Shown here: one piece after another, positions 1 through 10,340 of the stretch
Position numbering within the stretch: the stretch's first letter is position 1
How the letters are laid out: each line of letters begins with the position of its first letter
Assembly (NCBI GenBank): GCA_009760855.2
Contig: WPIO01000117.1
Location: 323,501 to 387,500, forward strand
DNA length: 64,000 bases
Source: Cristatella mucedo
Lineage: Eukaryota; Bryozoa; Phylactolaemata; Cristatellidae
Reading direction: 5' to 3'
Notes under the pieces: generated by a model
Database searches by the model: none
Told to the model about the DNA's origin: nothing
The model's input: the letters and a program-made list of their open reading frames with translations, nothing else
Translations under genes and position numbers: made by a program

Positions 1-1
1 G

Positions 2-2680
2 TCGTCGCCGGTTCCCGACAAATTGTGGAACGAGAATTTCTTCGACGGCGAGAAACCGGATGCGGCGGCGGCGACCGCCTCTTCGGGCGTCCCGGCCTTG
101 GAGAGCGTGGCCAGCTGGCGCCAGAGGGCGCGCGCGGCGCGCCTGGAAGTCTCCGAGGTGACCGACGTTAGAGTGACGTCGCCGCTCGCAGCTTCCGCAG
201 GCGACCGGACAACCGTCGAGCCAGCGGGCGCTTTCGACGACCGCCGCCGCGACACCTACCGGCCGCTCCTCGCGGACGCGGCGGGCGGCAGCCCGAGCAG
301 CCGCGCCCCGCGAGATCGGCGAGCCGCACGCGGCGCGGACAGATACGGGCAGCCGCAGCAGCAGCGGCGGCGGCGTCAGCGGTCCGATGGAGCGTCGCTT
401 AATTTGGAAAGCAGCCGCGTGGCCGCCTCTGCCGCGGCGGCGGACGATCCGCCTGATGGACGGGCCGCCGCCGTGCAGCGCCACCAATCGGCAGGCGGCG
501 GCGGCGCCGCCGCCGCTAGTTTTACCGACGAGAGCGCCGCAGAAGTCGCGAGCGGCCAACTCGCCGCCGTCGACGTCGACGACGACAGCGACGGCGCGCC
601 GACGTCGAGCGTCGATTTTTGCGACGTAGACGACGACGACGACGAGCCGGCTTCGCTTTCTGCACGCCCATCACGCGGCCAGGTTTCGTCGTGGCGGCGG
701 CGTGCCTACGGCGCGCCTCCGGACTCTCGAGACGCCGAGTGCTCATCCGCTTCGCCAAAAACATTCGACGAGGCCTTCGACTACTTCGGCGGCGGCGACG
801 GTGGATCTCTCCAGTCGGCTAGAGGTGAAGCGGCGGCGGCGGCAGCGAACGGCCGGTTTGAATCGTGCATTTCCTCGGAGGACGGAAGCCAGGAGTCGTT
901 GGCGATGACGACGTCCGTGACGTCGCATCGTCGTGAGAACGCCGTCTCTGTCCTTCGACCTGCGGATCAGCTCGAGCGGCGCTACGGCGACGTCGACAGA
1001 GGCGGTGGCCGCGGCGAGGAGCGCGACATCGACGGCGCTGGTGCCGCCGGTCCGGACGATCGCCGCGGAGAGGAGCGCGCCAGCGACGCCGCCTACTACG
1101 TCGACGGTGGCGAGGGCGCCACGCTGCACGCCGGGTCTTCGCAACGGTACACTTCTCGGCCCAGCTCTCGGCTGACCTACGGCGGCAGCTCCGAGTTCCG
1201 CGGCGGCGGCGCCGAATTCCGCAGCCGCGGCGGCGACGCCGAGTACCGCGGCAGCGGCAAGCTCCGCAGCGGCTTTGCTGAGTTCCACGGTGGCGGCGGC
1301 GACACCGAGTTCCACGGTGGTGGCAACGACGCCGACTTCCGTGGCAGCGACGCCGACTTCCGTGGCAGCGACGCCGAGTTCAGTGGCGGCGACGCCGAGT
1401 TCAGCGGTGGTGACGCCGAGTTCCGCGGTGGTGACGCCGAGTTCCGCGGTGGTGACGCCGAGTTCCGCGGCGGCGGCGGCGACGACACGAAGTTCCGCGG
1501 TGGTGGTGGTAGTGCCGAGTTCCGTGGCGGTGGTGGTGGGGCCGAGGTCCGTGGTGGCAGCGCCGAGTTCCGTGGCGGCAGTGCCGAGTTCCATAGCGGC
1601 AGCGCCGAGTTCCGCGGCGGCGGCGACGAGTTCCGCGGCGGCGGTGACGAGTTCCGCGGCGGCGGTGACGAGTTCCGCGGCGGCAGTGCCGAGTTCCGTG
1701 GCGGCGGCGCCGACGAGTTCAGCAGTGGTGACGCCGAGTTCCGTGGTGGCGGCGACGCCGAGTTCAGCAGAGGTGACGCCGAGCTCCGCGGCGGCGGTAC
1801 AAAGTTCCGCAGCGGCGGCGGTAGTGCCGAGCTACGCGGAGGCGGCAGCGCCGAGTTCCGTGGCGGCGGCAGCGCCGAGTTTCATGGCGGCAGTGCCGAG
1901 TTCCGCGGCGGCGACGAGTTCCGCGGCGGCAGTACCGAGTTCCGCGGCGGCAGTGCCGAGTTTCGTAGCGGCAGCGCCGAGTTCCACGGAGGCGACGAGT
2001 TCCGCGGCGGCGACGACGCCGAGTTCAGCAGTGGTGACGCTGAGTTCCGCGGTGGCGGCAGGAAGTTCCGCAGCGGCGGCGGTAGTGCCGAGTTCCGTGG
2101 AGGCGGCGGCGCCGAGTTCCGTGGAGGCGGCGGCGTCGAGTTCCGTGGCGGCAGTGCCGAGTTCCGTGGCGGCGGCGCCGAGTTCCGTGGAGGCGGCGGC
2201 GTCGAGTTCCGTGGCGGCAGTGCCGAGTTCCGTGGCGGCGGCGCCGAGTTCCGTGGTGGCAGTGCCGAGTTCCGTGGCGGCAGTATCGAGGTCCGTGGTG
2301 GCAGTACCGAGTTCCATGGCGGCGGCGGCGCCGAGTTCCGTGGCGGCAGTATCGAGGTCCGTGGTGGCAGTACCGAGTTCCATGGCGGCGGCGGCGCCGA
2401 GTTCCGCGGCGGCGGCGGCGGCTTCGAGAATCGAGGCACCGCTTCCTACGCAGCGGCCAAGCTCAGTGCGGCGATCGCCGGCATCCCTCGTGCCTCGGGC
2501 CTCGCGCCGACCACGGCCGAGGACTACGAGCGCATTCGCCGCCGCCACCGCGACATTCTCGCCGATATGCAGCGCATGCGCATAGCGCCGCTCGCGGTCG
2601 GCATGGAAGCCGCCGCGGCTGCTGAAGCGCATGTCGCTTTTCGGCCGCAGAGCCGCCTGGCGTCGGACGGTTCGCGCTAG
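2..2680 (+). CDS. Unrecognised Gly/Ala/Arg-rich protein with EFRGG repeats, 5' end outside window
   Basis: The reading frame is open from the left edge of the window to a TAG at 2678-2680, 892 codons; no ATG near the edge decides a start, so this is the 3' part of a gene or a large last exon. The first 380 residues are low-complexity: Ala/Arg/Asp-rich, with an acidic DDDDDE run and two similar short motifs, SWRQRARAA near residue 37 and SWRRRAYGA near 230. Residues about 395-805 are a degenerate 6-9 residue repeat of the type AEFRGGS. The last 80 residues are not repetitive and look folded, with a charged helix-like stretch (YERIRRRHRDILADMQRMR). I see no signal peptide, membrane segment or known domain. 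Two other frames stay open across the same repeat because it is GC-rich and in phase, but this frame alone has the non-repetitive ends. A splice junction inside it cannot be excluded. Function unknown. Confidence 0.7.
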   Translation, partial: SSPVPDKLWNENFFDGEKPDAAAATASSGVPALESVASWRQRARAARLEVSEVTDVRVTSPLAASAGDRTTVEPAGAFDDRRRDTYRPLLADAAGGSPSSRAPRDRRAARGADRYGQPQQQRRRRQRSDGASLNLESSRVAASAAAADDPPDGRAAAVQRHQSAGGGGAAAASFTDESAAEVASGQLAAVDVDDDSDGAPTSSVDFCDVDDDDDEPASLSARPSRGQVSSWRRRAYGAPPDSRDAECSSASPKTFDEAFDYFGGGDGGSLQSARGEAAAAAANGRFESCISSEDGSQESLAMTTSVTSHRRENAVSVLRPADQLERRYGDVDRGGGRGEERDIDGAGAAGPDDRRGEERASDAAYYVDGGEGATLHAGSSQRYTSRPSSRLTYGGSSEFRGGGAEFRSRGGDAEYRGSGKLRSGFAEFHGGGGDTEFHGGGNDADFRGSDADFRGSDAEFSGGDAEFSGGDAEFRGGDAEFRGGDAEFRGGGGDDTKFRGGGGSAEFRGGGGGAEVRGGSAEFRGGSAEFHSGSAEFRGGGDEFRGGGDEFRGGGDEFRGGSAEFRGGGADEFSSGDAEFRGGGDAEFSRGDAELRGGGTKFRSGGGSAELRGGGSAEFRGGGSAEFHGGSAEFRGGDEFRGGSTEFRGGSAEFRSGSAEFHGGDEFRGGDDAEFSSGDAEFRGGGRKFRSGGGSAEFRGGGGAEFRGGGGVEFRGGSAEFRGGGAEFRGGGGVEFRGGSAEFRGGGAEFRGGSAEFRGGSIEVRGGSTEFHGGGGAEFRGGSIEVRGGSTEFHGGGGAEFRGGGGGFENRGTASYAAAKLSAAIAGIPRASGLAPTTAEDYERIRRRHRDILADMQRMRIAPLAVGMEAAAAAEAHVAFRPQSRLASDGSR
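1186..2412 (+). repeat. Coding minisatellite encoding AEFRGG-like units
   Basis: About 55 degenerate units, mostly 18-27 bp, each built on a GAGTTCCG core followed by GGC/GGT codons, encode the EFRGG repeat of the surrounding frame. Unit lengths vary in steps of three bases, so the frame never breaks, which argues for selection on the protein. Blocks repeat at a higher level too: the block at about 2276-2337 recurs nearly unchanged at 2338-2399, a recent duplication. Confidence 0.9.
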
Positions 2681-3382
2681 CCGCCGACGCCGAGCGGCCG
2701 ATGCGTCCTATTCGTTGGCCGCGGCTTTGTTGTTTGCTGCGCGCGAGGAAGTTGCCTGCCCCTCTCCCTCACAGCTGGCGGCGGCGGCTAACTCAGCCAC
2801 CGCGACGGTCGTCGAGTCCGCCCAAATCCCACTGCTGGCGATCGAAGGCCGGCGTCGCAATGCAGGCTTCGTGAAGGTTTCGTCGCTGGCAGTCGCTAAA
2901 GGCTTCCAGGCCGAGAAATGCGCTCCGCTTTGGCCCGCGAAACGTTCTGCTGCAACGTTGGCTCCTGCCCGCTCTCGGCGGCTCGCGCGCGAGCGGTGAG
3001 AGCAGCGCCCCCTTCCGACTTGCAGCGCCGCGTCCGCCGTGCGCCGCCTGCCCTGCGCGACTCCTCTCCCGCGCGTTCGCCGGCCGCCTCCGCCTGGCGC
3101 TACCGAGTGTGAGCGCGTCTTCGCGGTCACCGCCGCTCCGGTAACCTCCCGACTTCAGGCGGCTGCGTTTTCGGAGCCTGGTGTCTCGGTAGCGTGCATT
3201 ACAGCGAGTCGGCGAAAGAGGGGACGCCGACTCGCCCTATCGTATAGTCACCGACGGCTGTCGACGGACGTGGAGTGCTTCGCCTAGATTGCGCCCGTCA
3301 GCTATTCTGGTCGGATTCGGTTTTCATAATGCTAATTCCAAAATGGCTGCTCTGTGCAAAGTCCGAGCTTTCGACGGAAATG

Positions 3383-3388
3383 AATAAA
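3383..3388 (+). promoter_or_regulatory. Candidate polyadenylation signal AATAAA for the EFRGG-repeat gene
   Basis: First canonical AATAAA downstream of the stop at 2680, followed about 45 bases on by a T/G-rich stretch. It implies a 3' UTR of about 0.7 kb. The region 2681-3380 is GC-rich and has no other gene I can support. Confidence 0.45.
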
Positions 3389-3810
3389 AGCTATTTAGCG
3401 GCGCTCAAAGCAATGACCTATCGGCGAACTCCCTGTTTGTTGTACTCTCACCGTCAGCCGACATCTAAACGCAAACTAGTGGCACTGCGACGGCTAGCTC
3501 GCATGCGACGGAAGCTGACAGCCGTTACAGGCCACCGACTAACTAATCTGCATAGCACTCACGGAAGCCCTCACGTGATCGCCAAGGCGATGCAAATCAG
3601 AAAAGAAGGACTTCGCCGTAGGAAAGGAAGCATGACGGAGCTGCCTGCGTGTAGAAACATTGATGGTCGACTCAGTCCCGCCCTTAGTACCCCGCTCTAA
3701 TGCGAGAGGCTGGTATGAGAGATGGTTTCCCCGGAAAGACGGCGATCCATCGCCCTCAGAAGTTGAGTTCGCCGCTGCAGTAATTACTGTAAATAATAAT
3801 AAATAAAAAT

Positions 3811-3972
3811 ACTAGCTGATTTAACAGCCTCTTTTTTATCGCGACAGAAGAGCCTTTACGGCTATCACCACCGCTTGCAGCAGCAATAAAGAATCACCCA
3901 CTGAAGGATTCGAACCCACAACCTCGGGACCGAGATTGTGAAAAGCAACCGCCTTACCTAGTGGGCGATCAC
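3811..3972 (-). mobile_element. SINE-A copy (tRNA-headed SINE)
   Basis: Read on the minus strand it has a tRNA-like head with a clear box B (GGTTCGAATCC), then TTTATTGC, a GCAAGCGGTGG block, GATAGCCGTAAAGGCTC and an AAGAGGCTG...AATCAGC tail. At least eight copies occur in this window on both strands. It is not a functional tRNA gene: no intact cloverleaf is closed and the tail is retained in every copy. Confidence 0.85.
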
Positions 3973-4659
3973 AGCTCAGCGAGAGAAGAATATAAAGAAA
4001 AGGAAGATAAGCATATTAAAAACCTTTCGGAAAAATGCATATCACTAAGTAATATGCGCCACGATTGGTGTAGTTTGGTTATTTGCAGGCCTGTACTACT
4101 CCGATAAACCGCCGGTGAACAACTGTTAGGAGAATCACCGAGAGGGCCAGTGCACAGCTGTGGTCCGCGTGTGATGTGGCGTGGACACAGACCCAGTGGC
4201 GAACAGAAGGTGGATTCACCATCAGGGTCGGCCGGTGCACAGCTGTGATCTTCATCGGGGTCGCCCAGGGCACAGCGGTAGTCGAGAAGAGGAGACTCGA
4301 GTAGGCGAGAGAGGGGCGGAGAGGAGCGGAGTGGGCGAGAGAGGAGACTCGGCTGCAACCAGCTAAGCATCAAGCTAACTCGGCTCAAGGACTTTCTTGG
4401 AACGTCTCAATATAACTCGAGCCTACCAAGGTCAGCCATTTTTTTGTTGGCCGTGGGCAGTAGGTGACAGTACCCAAGTTTTTTATTCGTAGGCTGGTAA
4501 AACTAGGAGAGCATTAAGCAAAAGTAGCTTCTCCTTCATCACAGCCAGTCGAATGTTTCCTACCCCGAGATGCATGGGTGACTTAGGCGAGGAGAGCTGA
4601 ATTCCATTGGGTGGGGGCATAACTCCAAAACCCTCGTCCGTCCCCCTGAAAAGGCGCCA

Positions 4660-4955
4660 TCAGTCTCAAGGACCCAGACGCATTTGCATCTACTAATCAC
4701 AGCATCCATTGTGTTCGTGTGATTCGTCTTTTGTGTTCTTATGCGTGCTGACACTGTGCATGCTGCCACTTACTATATTTGCATGCTGACCCTGTGCATG
4801 TCACCCCTAACCGTATTATTTTCGTTGTTTAGCGAGCATGCTAGCACTGACCATTCGATCGTGATTCCTTTGCAGCAAATGTAATGCGCCTAGAAAGAGA
4901 TTGAGTTCTCTGAAGGCGCTAAACAAATACATTGTTATTATTAGTATTTTCCTAA
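4660..4955 (+). mobile_element. LINE-I 3'-terminal fragment
   Basis: Carries the family's 3' UTR marks: the alternating CATGCTGACACTGTGCATGCTGCCACT phrases, the GCAAATGTAATGCGCC block and the stem-loop tail, ending in a short ATT run. The 5' side is truncated. The stretch 4956-5700 that follows shows no gene or repeat I recognise. Confidence 0.75.
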
Positions 4956-5714
4956 TGAGCTACTCGTGTGCTGAGATAGAGCAGTGACTTGGGATAAATA
5001 TCTTAATATGCTTGGCCGTTACTTTAAAGTGCCTGTTGATACCGGAGCCACCTGCGATGTAATGTCGCGTGCTTGGTATTGCTGTTTTCTTGTGACGCTG
5101 CTCCCACGCCGACGACGATCAAACTCTCTGCCGATCTAGCTCACTTCTATCAGCAAGGGCAATTCACTCTATCGTACTTCTATCAGTATTGAGCACTTCT
5201 ATCGGTATGTGATTTGAGTGCCCTTTCCTGTACACAGCTCGAAAAGAGAACCTGAAATTTACTGCCGTAAATGAAGGCTCGCCAGCTCTCTTAGGCCTGC
5301 CTAGCCTTGTGAAAACTAGACTCTATCAAGTACTGCACCGTGTTTGTCGCTACTCTACGTCATGCCGCTATTAAGCAGAGGGACAAATTTCCTGACGTCT
5401 TTCGTTGATTGGAAGGCTTGCACACTACACACAGAATCGAGCTGCACCCGGATGCCGCTAGCCGATCGTCCGGGCGGAACTTTTCCATCCTTTCAAGCAC
5501 AGGGATCGGCATGAGACTCAACTGCAGGTCCTCGTGAACGACCTGTAAAAGTTACCGAAGCCTCAAAATGGGGCAGCCCGATTGTGTAAGTTACGAAACC
5601 CGGCACAGAAAAACACCTCGCGTGCAATGACCCAAGAGAGCTAAATGAAATAATACAGTGCAACAACTATCAGCTCCAGACGCCCGAGCAGATCCGTGCA
5701 AGCCTAGCTAGCTC

Positions 5715-5862
5715 CAAATCCAATGGTTAAGGTGTTCGCCTCGACCAAGGTCAAGCATGATGTATTTAATGACTGAGGCCGTGGGCTCGAGCCCCATGGC
5801 ATACGTGAAGTGCCTGAATAGAAATTGCAATCTCTTAGGGCGCTGTACAAATGAATTTATAT
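5715..5862 (+). mobile_element. SINE-B copy
   Basis: tRNA-like head (GGTTAAGGTG...GTCGTGGGCTCGAGCCC type box B) followed by the short body GTGAAGCGCCTGAATAGAGA and a GGGCGCTATACAAATGAATT tail. This is the commonest SINE of the window, with about ten copies. Confidence 0.85.
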
Positions 5863-5875
5863 TTATGCCACGATG

Positions 5876-6075
5876 GTTTGGCCCAGGGGTCAGGGCGCTC
5901 GTGTCGACCAAGTTTAAGGTGAATGTATTCGATGAACGTTGTTGGTTGAAGCACCTGAACCGCTTGAGCCGAGCCATGCTGAACGCTTGAGCCGAGCCAC
6001 GCTCACCATGCTGAAAGCTGGAGCCTGGGCATTGCATGAGCCTCTTAGGGCGCTATACAAACGAATTATTCTTAA
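5876..6075 (+). mobile_element. SINE-B copy carrying an internal foreign segment
   Basis: Head and tail of a SINE-B are recognisable (GTTTGGCCCAGGGGTCAGGG head, CTTAGGGCGCTATACAAACG tail), but the body between the GCACCTGAA and the tail is replaced by about 80 bp of an unrelated repeat, the left arm of the inverted pair described at 5974-6042. Confidence 0.7.
5974..6042. repeat. Inverted-repeat arm, partner at 6794-6862
   Basis: 69 bp that reappear as reverse complement about 750 bp downstream without any difference I can see. Contains a degenerate 30-bp subunit (GTTCAGCATGGTGAGCGTGG plus CTCGGCTCAAGC when read on the minus strand). Confidence 0.85.
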
Positions 6076-6302
6076 GTACTTCTGTACGTTAGATGCTTTA
6101 TCTTGGTTCATGTTCATACCGGTGGCCCTCAACAAGGCCCTCCGTCTTGTAACGAGGATCACTGCACCGTCACTACGTGGACGATTTCGATTTTTACGAA
6201 GTATTGCTTTGGCCCCTGAGATTCTTCACAGAATTATGGCGGGCCATTTTTTGCTGACATTCCTTGAGGCCATCCATACATTCATGCATATACCCATATT
6301 CA

Positions 6303-6303
6303 T

Positions 6304-6335
<32 letters not shown>

Positions 6336-6403
6336 TTCATTATATATATATACATATATATATTCATTATATATATATTCATTATATGTATATATACACA
6401 CAC

Positions 6404-6453
<50 letters not shown>
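6303..6453. repeat. (TA)n microsatellite with ATTCAT interruptions
   Basis: About 150 bp of TA dinucleotides interrupted by CATTCAT blocks. The apparent Tyr-Ile reading frames here are repeat artefacts. Confidence 0.95.
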
Positions 6454-6457
<4 letters not shown>

Positions 6458-6793
6458 TCTTGTCAGCGGATCCACAATTGAGGAACGTGAAGCATGCCTG
6501 GTTCTAGCGAAATGCTGGGAGATTAACCGGGCCTTAATGCTGAAAAGTGCAAAATTGGCAAGACTGATGGTTCTTACCTGAGCCATGGCTTATCGGCTGG
6601 GGGTGGGGAAGATTATGCCAGACTCCTCTTAGGTGGAAGCGATCAAGAGCGGTCACATTCCGAGGCCGCCTCGCCGCCTAGAGTAGCATGCCGAGTAGGC
6701 TGCTGCTGTACACCGCATACTTCTGGTCTTTGCTATTCACATGCATTTTACCAGTGTTCGGTGCAAGTGAGGAAGATGTAGATGTAGCTCGGC

Positions 6794-6862
6794 GGCTCAT
6801 GCAATGCCCAGGCTCCAGCTTTCAGCATGGTGAGCGTGGCTCGGCTCAAGCGTTCAGCATGG
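6794..6862. repeat. Inverted-repeat arm, partner at 5974-6042
   Basis: Reverse complement of 5974-6042; here the 30-bp subunit is duplicated once more (to about 6893), so this copy is the longer of the two. Confidence 0.85.
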
Positions 6863-6952
6863 TGAGCATGGCTCGGCTCAAGCGTTCAGCATGCCCCTGT
6901 CTACAAGCGCCAAAAGGTGCGCCCCAAAACGTCTCAGCGATTCTCTTCTTTT

Positions 6953-7033
6953 TCGTGTGTGTGAGCGTTCACTCTCGTTTGTGTGTGTGTGTATATGTGT
7001 TTGTGTGTGTGTGTACGCGTTTGCGTGTGTGTG
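6953..7033. repeat. Impure (GT)n microsatellite
   Basis: GTGTGT runs interrupted by TATATG, ACGCG and GCG. Confidence 0.9.
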
Positions 7034-7731
7034 CAAACCATTCATCGTGGTGGTTTCGATGCCGCCTGCTGATCTAACAGCCGTGGCAATACAGCTAGAG
7101 TGGGTTGCAGAAAAATCTTCTGGCCGCGTGACGTGCTTTGGGTCGGTGCCTTGCTTCGACTTTCGAATTCGCCTCGAGTAACGCCAAGCCTTTACACAGC
7201 CGCCTTTCTCTGACTTGACTTTTTACTATTAGTCCAGGGGAAGGTTCGTGAGCTTGGCGATCCAGGTCGTGGATTCGAGTCCAGCAGGAGGCAATCCTTA
7301 TTGTAGCGCCCGGCTGGCTTTGGCTGAATTTTAGCGCGAACAAGAGCTGTTCGGCGGCGGGCTAGAGCCCCTTTGTCCTGGAGCAGTGAGCCAGAGAGGA
7401 GCGTCAGTGCGGTTAGAGAGGAAGCGCTTAGGAGCAGGCCAGGAAGCTCGGAGACGAGCAGCGGCGATTCGGCCTTTAGAATTGGTCCGATACTCGCGGA
7501 AGCTGCTGATAGATGTTGGCTGGCCTGTCAACCCCCGCCTTCCCTCTTTCCAAGAAAGAATCTTCTGGAACCCATTCGCCATTCAAGCTGGACGGAGGTA
7601 CCCTCCCAGTGGCCTGGGGACGGTAGTAATTCCTTTCTGTAATGGGCCAAGGTGTCCGGGCCCAATACCACTAAGCTCTTGCCCATTGTTCCAGCTAGGT
7701 ATTTAAGAGTCGAGCGACGCTCGCTCTTGGC

Positions 7732-7772
7732 CTCGTGTCTTTTGCCTCGTGTCTTTTGCCTCGTGTCTTTTG
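7732..7772. repeat. Short tandem repeat in the LTR, 14-bp unit x3
   Basis: CCTCGTGTCTTTTG repeated three times just downstream of the TATA-like box, the expected position of the LTR transcription start and R region. Confidence 0.9.
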
Positions 7773-8044
7773 TCTCTGGTCCGGCTCTGCGCCTCGACGC
7801 CGTCGGGCACTCGTTTCTCTAAAAGCGAGGGAGGAGGGCGGGCTGTCCGCCGACGATGGACGGAACAAGACGAGACAGCTCTAGGAGGATTCGGTGGAAC
7901 CCCACCGAACACGGTCGTATCGCGCCCGAGCTGGCATTTTGTGTGTTCTTTCGTGTTTTGTGTTTCTTTTGTGTCGTGTGTGTGCGCGCTAGCACGTGGT
8001 CTCGGCATAGGGATTTGCCGGCGCGAGCTAGGCGTAGTTGGCGT

Positions 8045-8515
8045 GTGTGGAGCTCTAGTTCACCGGGTAGGGTTTAGGCTCCGGGTCGCGCTTCAGTGTG
8101 GAGAATTATTTCCTCCGCAGGAGTGCTTGAGTTGGCGTGTGTGGAGTATTCCGGCCGCACTGGTGGAAACCGAGTTCTAGTTCACCGGGTAGGGTTTAGA
8201 CTCCGGTTCGCACCTCAGTGTGGAGAAGTACTCCCTCCGCTCGAGTGTTTAAGTTGGCGTGTGTGGAGTATTCCGGCCGCACTGGTGGAAACCGAGTTCT
8301 AGTTCACCGGGTAGGGTTTAGACTCCGGTTCGCACCTCAGTGTGGAGAAGTACTCCCTCCGCTCGAGTGTTTAAGTTGGCGTGTTTGGGGTATTCCCTCG
8401 GCACAGGTGGGAACGGATTCCTAGTTCACCGGTTAGGGTTTAGGGTCCGGGTCGCGCTTAGTGTAGAGGAGTATTCCCTCCGCAAGAGTGTTGAACGTGC
8501 GAGGAGTGTGGAGAT
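8045..8515. repeat. 122-bp tandem repeat inside the LTR, about four copies
   Basis: Units start at each CTAGTTCACCGG (about 8062, 8178, 8300, 8420). The second and third are almost identical; the first and last are more diverged. The unit gives a reading frame because its length and composition lack stops, but it has no start or protein logic. Confidence 0.9.
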
Positions 8516-9012
8516 AAAGCTGAACTAGACGCGCAGCGACTTTGTGCGCTTGCGAATAAAGTTCAGTAAAATCCCCAATTTGTGTGTCTCGCTTTCCAAT
8601 TCACGCCGCGGACTCACGACCCCCTTTAGTAACGGTAAGCAGGTCAGCGCCAGAAACGCTCGTTTCGTGGCGGCCAGCTTATTGCGCGTAGGCGCGCACC
8701 GAACGGCATTAGGCGATAGGCTACGCCGCTAGGTAAGCGGCAGGTCAAGCTTACCCCGCCGAGCCTTCGGCGTTACATTATTGTCAACTGTAAGCAGGCG
8801 TGACTGCAGCTAAGACTCTTTTGCAGCTATATAAATGAGGCGCTCCATAGTCTATTCATGCAGTTGAGTTGCGATTGCCGACGGGGTGCAACAGCTTCTA
8901 ACAGTACTTACACAACCCAGAATGTTAATGTCTTCTTAGGACAGTCATCTTGAAAACGATTCCGTTAATTCTCTGCCCACATATAACGACTACAGTTACA
9001 CCATCTAAAATC

Positions 9013-9180
9013 AAGAGGTTAGCTGATTCAGCAGCCTCATTTGTATAGCGACACAAGTGGCTTCACGGCGATCGATCACCGCCACTTCCAGACAGAGCAA
9101 ATAAAGGATTGCCCACTACAGGGCTCGATTCCATCCATCATCCGGGTCATGAATATCGAGCACCGTGTATGTTCCCACTA
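9013..9180 (-). mobile_element. SINE-A copy, diverged
   Basis: Minus-strand head, AATAAAGGATTGCCCACTAC region, GCAAGTGGCGG-like block and AGCTGATTCAGCAGCCTC tail on the plus strand. Older than the 3811 copy by visible differences. Confidence 0.75.
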
Positions 9181-10204
9181 GGTTTTTTTTTAACCGTCAC
9201 AGCAGCAATGAGTAAGCCGAAAAGGCCTAATCGAATCTGACTGTCAAAGTTCCCTGAGCTGTCTGCGCACACGGCAAGTTGAAATCAGAATATCAGCCTG
9301 GCTCTCAGCGATTCAATCCTGATCCCAAGACATAGTATTCAATCTGGCAGCTCTCGTTGGCTCTCGATTTCGACCTGGTGCCCGGGTTTTAGATACTCCC
9401 GCAAGGTGCTGTTCTCATTTCGAGAGTCACAATGGGCCAAAAGCAAACCCTCTTTTAAACCAACAGGAGGCGGATCTGGTTGAAAAAACGCGACCGAAAA
9501 ATGTCACCGACTGGAAACCAGGCTCGAGCCTTATCGGCCAGACCAATCGCTATGTGAGCTCTCTTGAAAACGATCTTCCTTACTGCGATCGGCCAGTCGG
9601 AAGCAGCCGAAAAATCGAGCGCTAGCCAATGATGCGACATTCTCACTTCTAACTCTTTGAATGCACTGCAGAAAATCTCTATATAACCACTTAAGGCTCA
9701 CGTAGAGTTGAAAACGGAGCTACACACCGAGAGATACACACAGCAATCCAGCGGACGGCTAGTGTGGATTGCCACAAGGGCCAGGCACGGCAAGTTCTCT
9801 TAATCGGATCAGCAGCAATCTCTTGAAACCGTCCACATGGTAAAAGCATGACAGGTGGCCGTGCAGTAGGACTGCTGGAACGCAGGTCAGCCGGAGGGAT
9901 AACTATAACCCAAGACAAATCATCATAAATTGTTAATTGTGAGAATACCAAGAGCTGAAGAAGATGAGAGTAAGTAGGAGCACCTGAAATTCAGAGCCAG
10001 GTGAGTGGAGGAATTACTTACACAGGAGTTAGTAATAAGTTAGTAAGGAGCTGACAGGTAGTAAGCCAGATGTCGCCTAAGCTGACTGGAGTAGCTGGGC
10101 TGAGGCTAACGGTCACCTGTCAGCTAAGCCTGCTAGTTAATTGAGAGAGTCAGGACCGGCCAGACGTACTCTAAAGTTTATTCCTGCTATGAATAAATAA
10201 ATAA
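9181..10204. other. Intergenic, no feature recognised
   Basis: Average composition, no reading frame with exon-like flanks, no repeat I can match to the rest of the window. Confidence 0.6.
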
Positions 10205-10340
10205 ATAAAATTCATTCGTAATCCGCCTCAAGAGAACTTATCTCTATTCAGGTGCTTCATATAGACCTCAGGGCTCGAGCCCACGACCTCAGTCATACCA
10301 TGGTCGGGGCGAGCGCCTTAACCGCTGGGCCAACCCAGCT
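10205..10340 (-). mobile_element. SINE-B copy
   Basis: On the plus strand the tail (GAGAACTTATCTCTATTCAG), the GGTGCTTCATATAG body and the box B complement (GGGCTCGAGCCCACGACC) appear in order, ending in GGTCGGGGCGAGCGCCTTAA. Confidence 0.85.

Larger units (their letters stand above)
7302..8777 (+). mobile_element. Solo LTR of an LTR retrotransposon
   Basis: Begins TGTAGCGCC and ends GGCGTTACA, imperfect inverted ends of the TG...CA type, and is flanked by a 4-bp direct repeat TTAT (7298-7301 and 8778-8781). Inside are a TATA-like box (TATTTAAG, 7700-7707), an AATAAA (8555-8560) and two blocks of tandem repeats. No gag, pol or primer-binding region is present, so this looks like the product of recombination between two LTRs. 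A 4-bp target duplication is known for some Ty3/Gypsy-type elements; family assignment is inference. The open frames through its 122-bp repeats are not genes. Confidence 0.8.
7225..8856 (+). mobile_element. SINE-A copy split by a solo LTR
   Basis: The head with box B (ATTCGAGTCC) ends at 7301 and the body resumes at 8778 with TTATTG, then a diverged ACTCTTTTGCAGCTATA...ATGAGGC tail. In intact SINE-A copies these two parts are contiguous, so the intervening 1476 bp is a later insertion. Confidence 0.75.

Noticed and set aside
1275-2585. 436-codon plus-strand frame and several long minus-strand frames over the EFRGG repeat (e.g. 743-1594 and 1832-2632)
   Set aside because: They are by-products of a GC-rich repeat whose units are multiples of three; they lack the non-repetitive ends of the chosen frame.
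6264-6581. Tyr-Ile, Arg-Glu, Cys-Val and His-Thr rich frames over microsatellites here and elsewhere
   Set aside because: Dinucleotide repeats read as dipeptides in any frame; they are not genes.
8096-8424. Repeated open frames (VHRVGFRLRF... units)
   Set aside because: They are the 122-bp tandem repeat of the solo LTR; no start, no protein family, and they end with the array.
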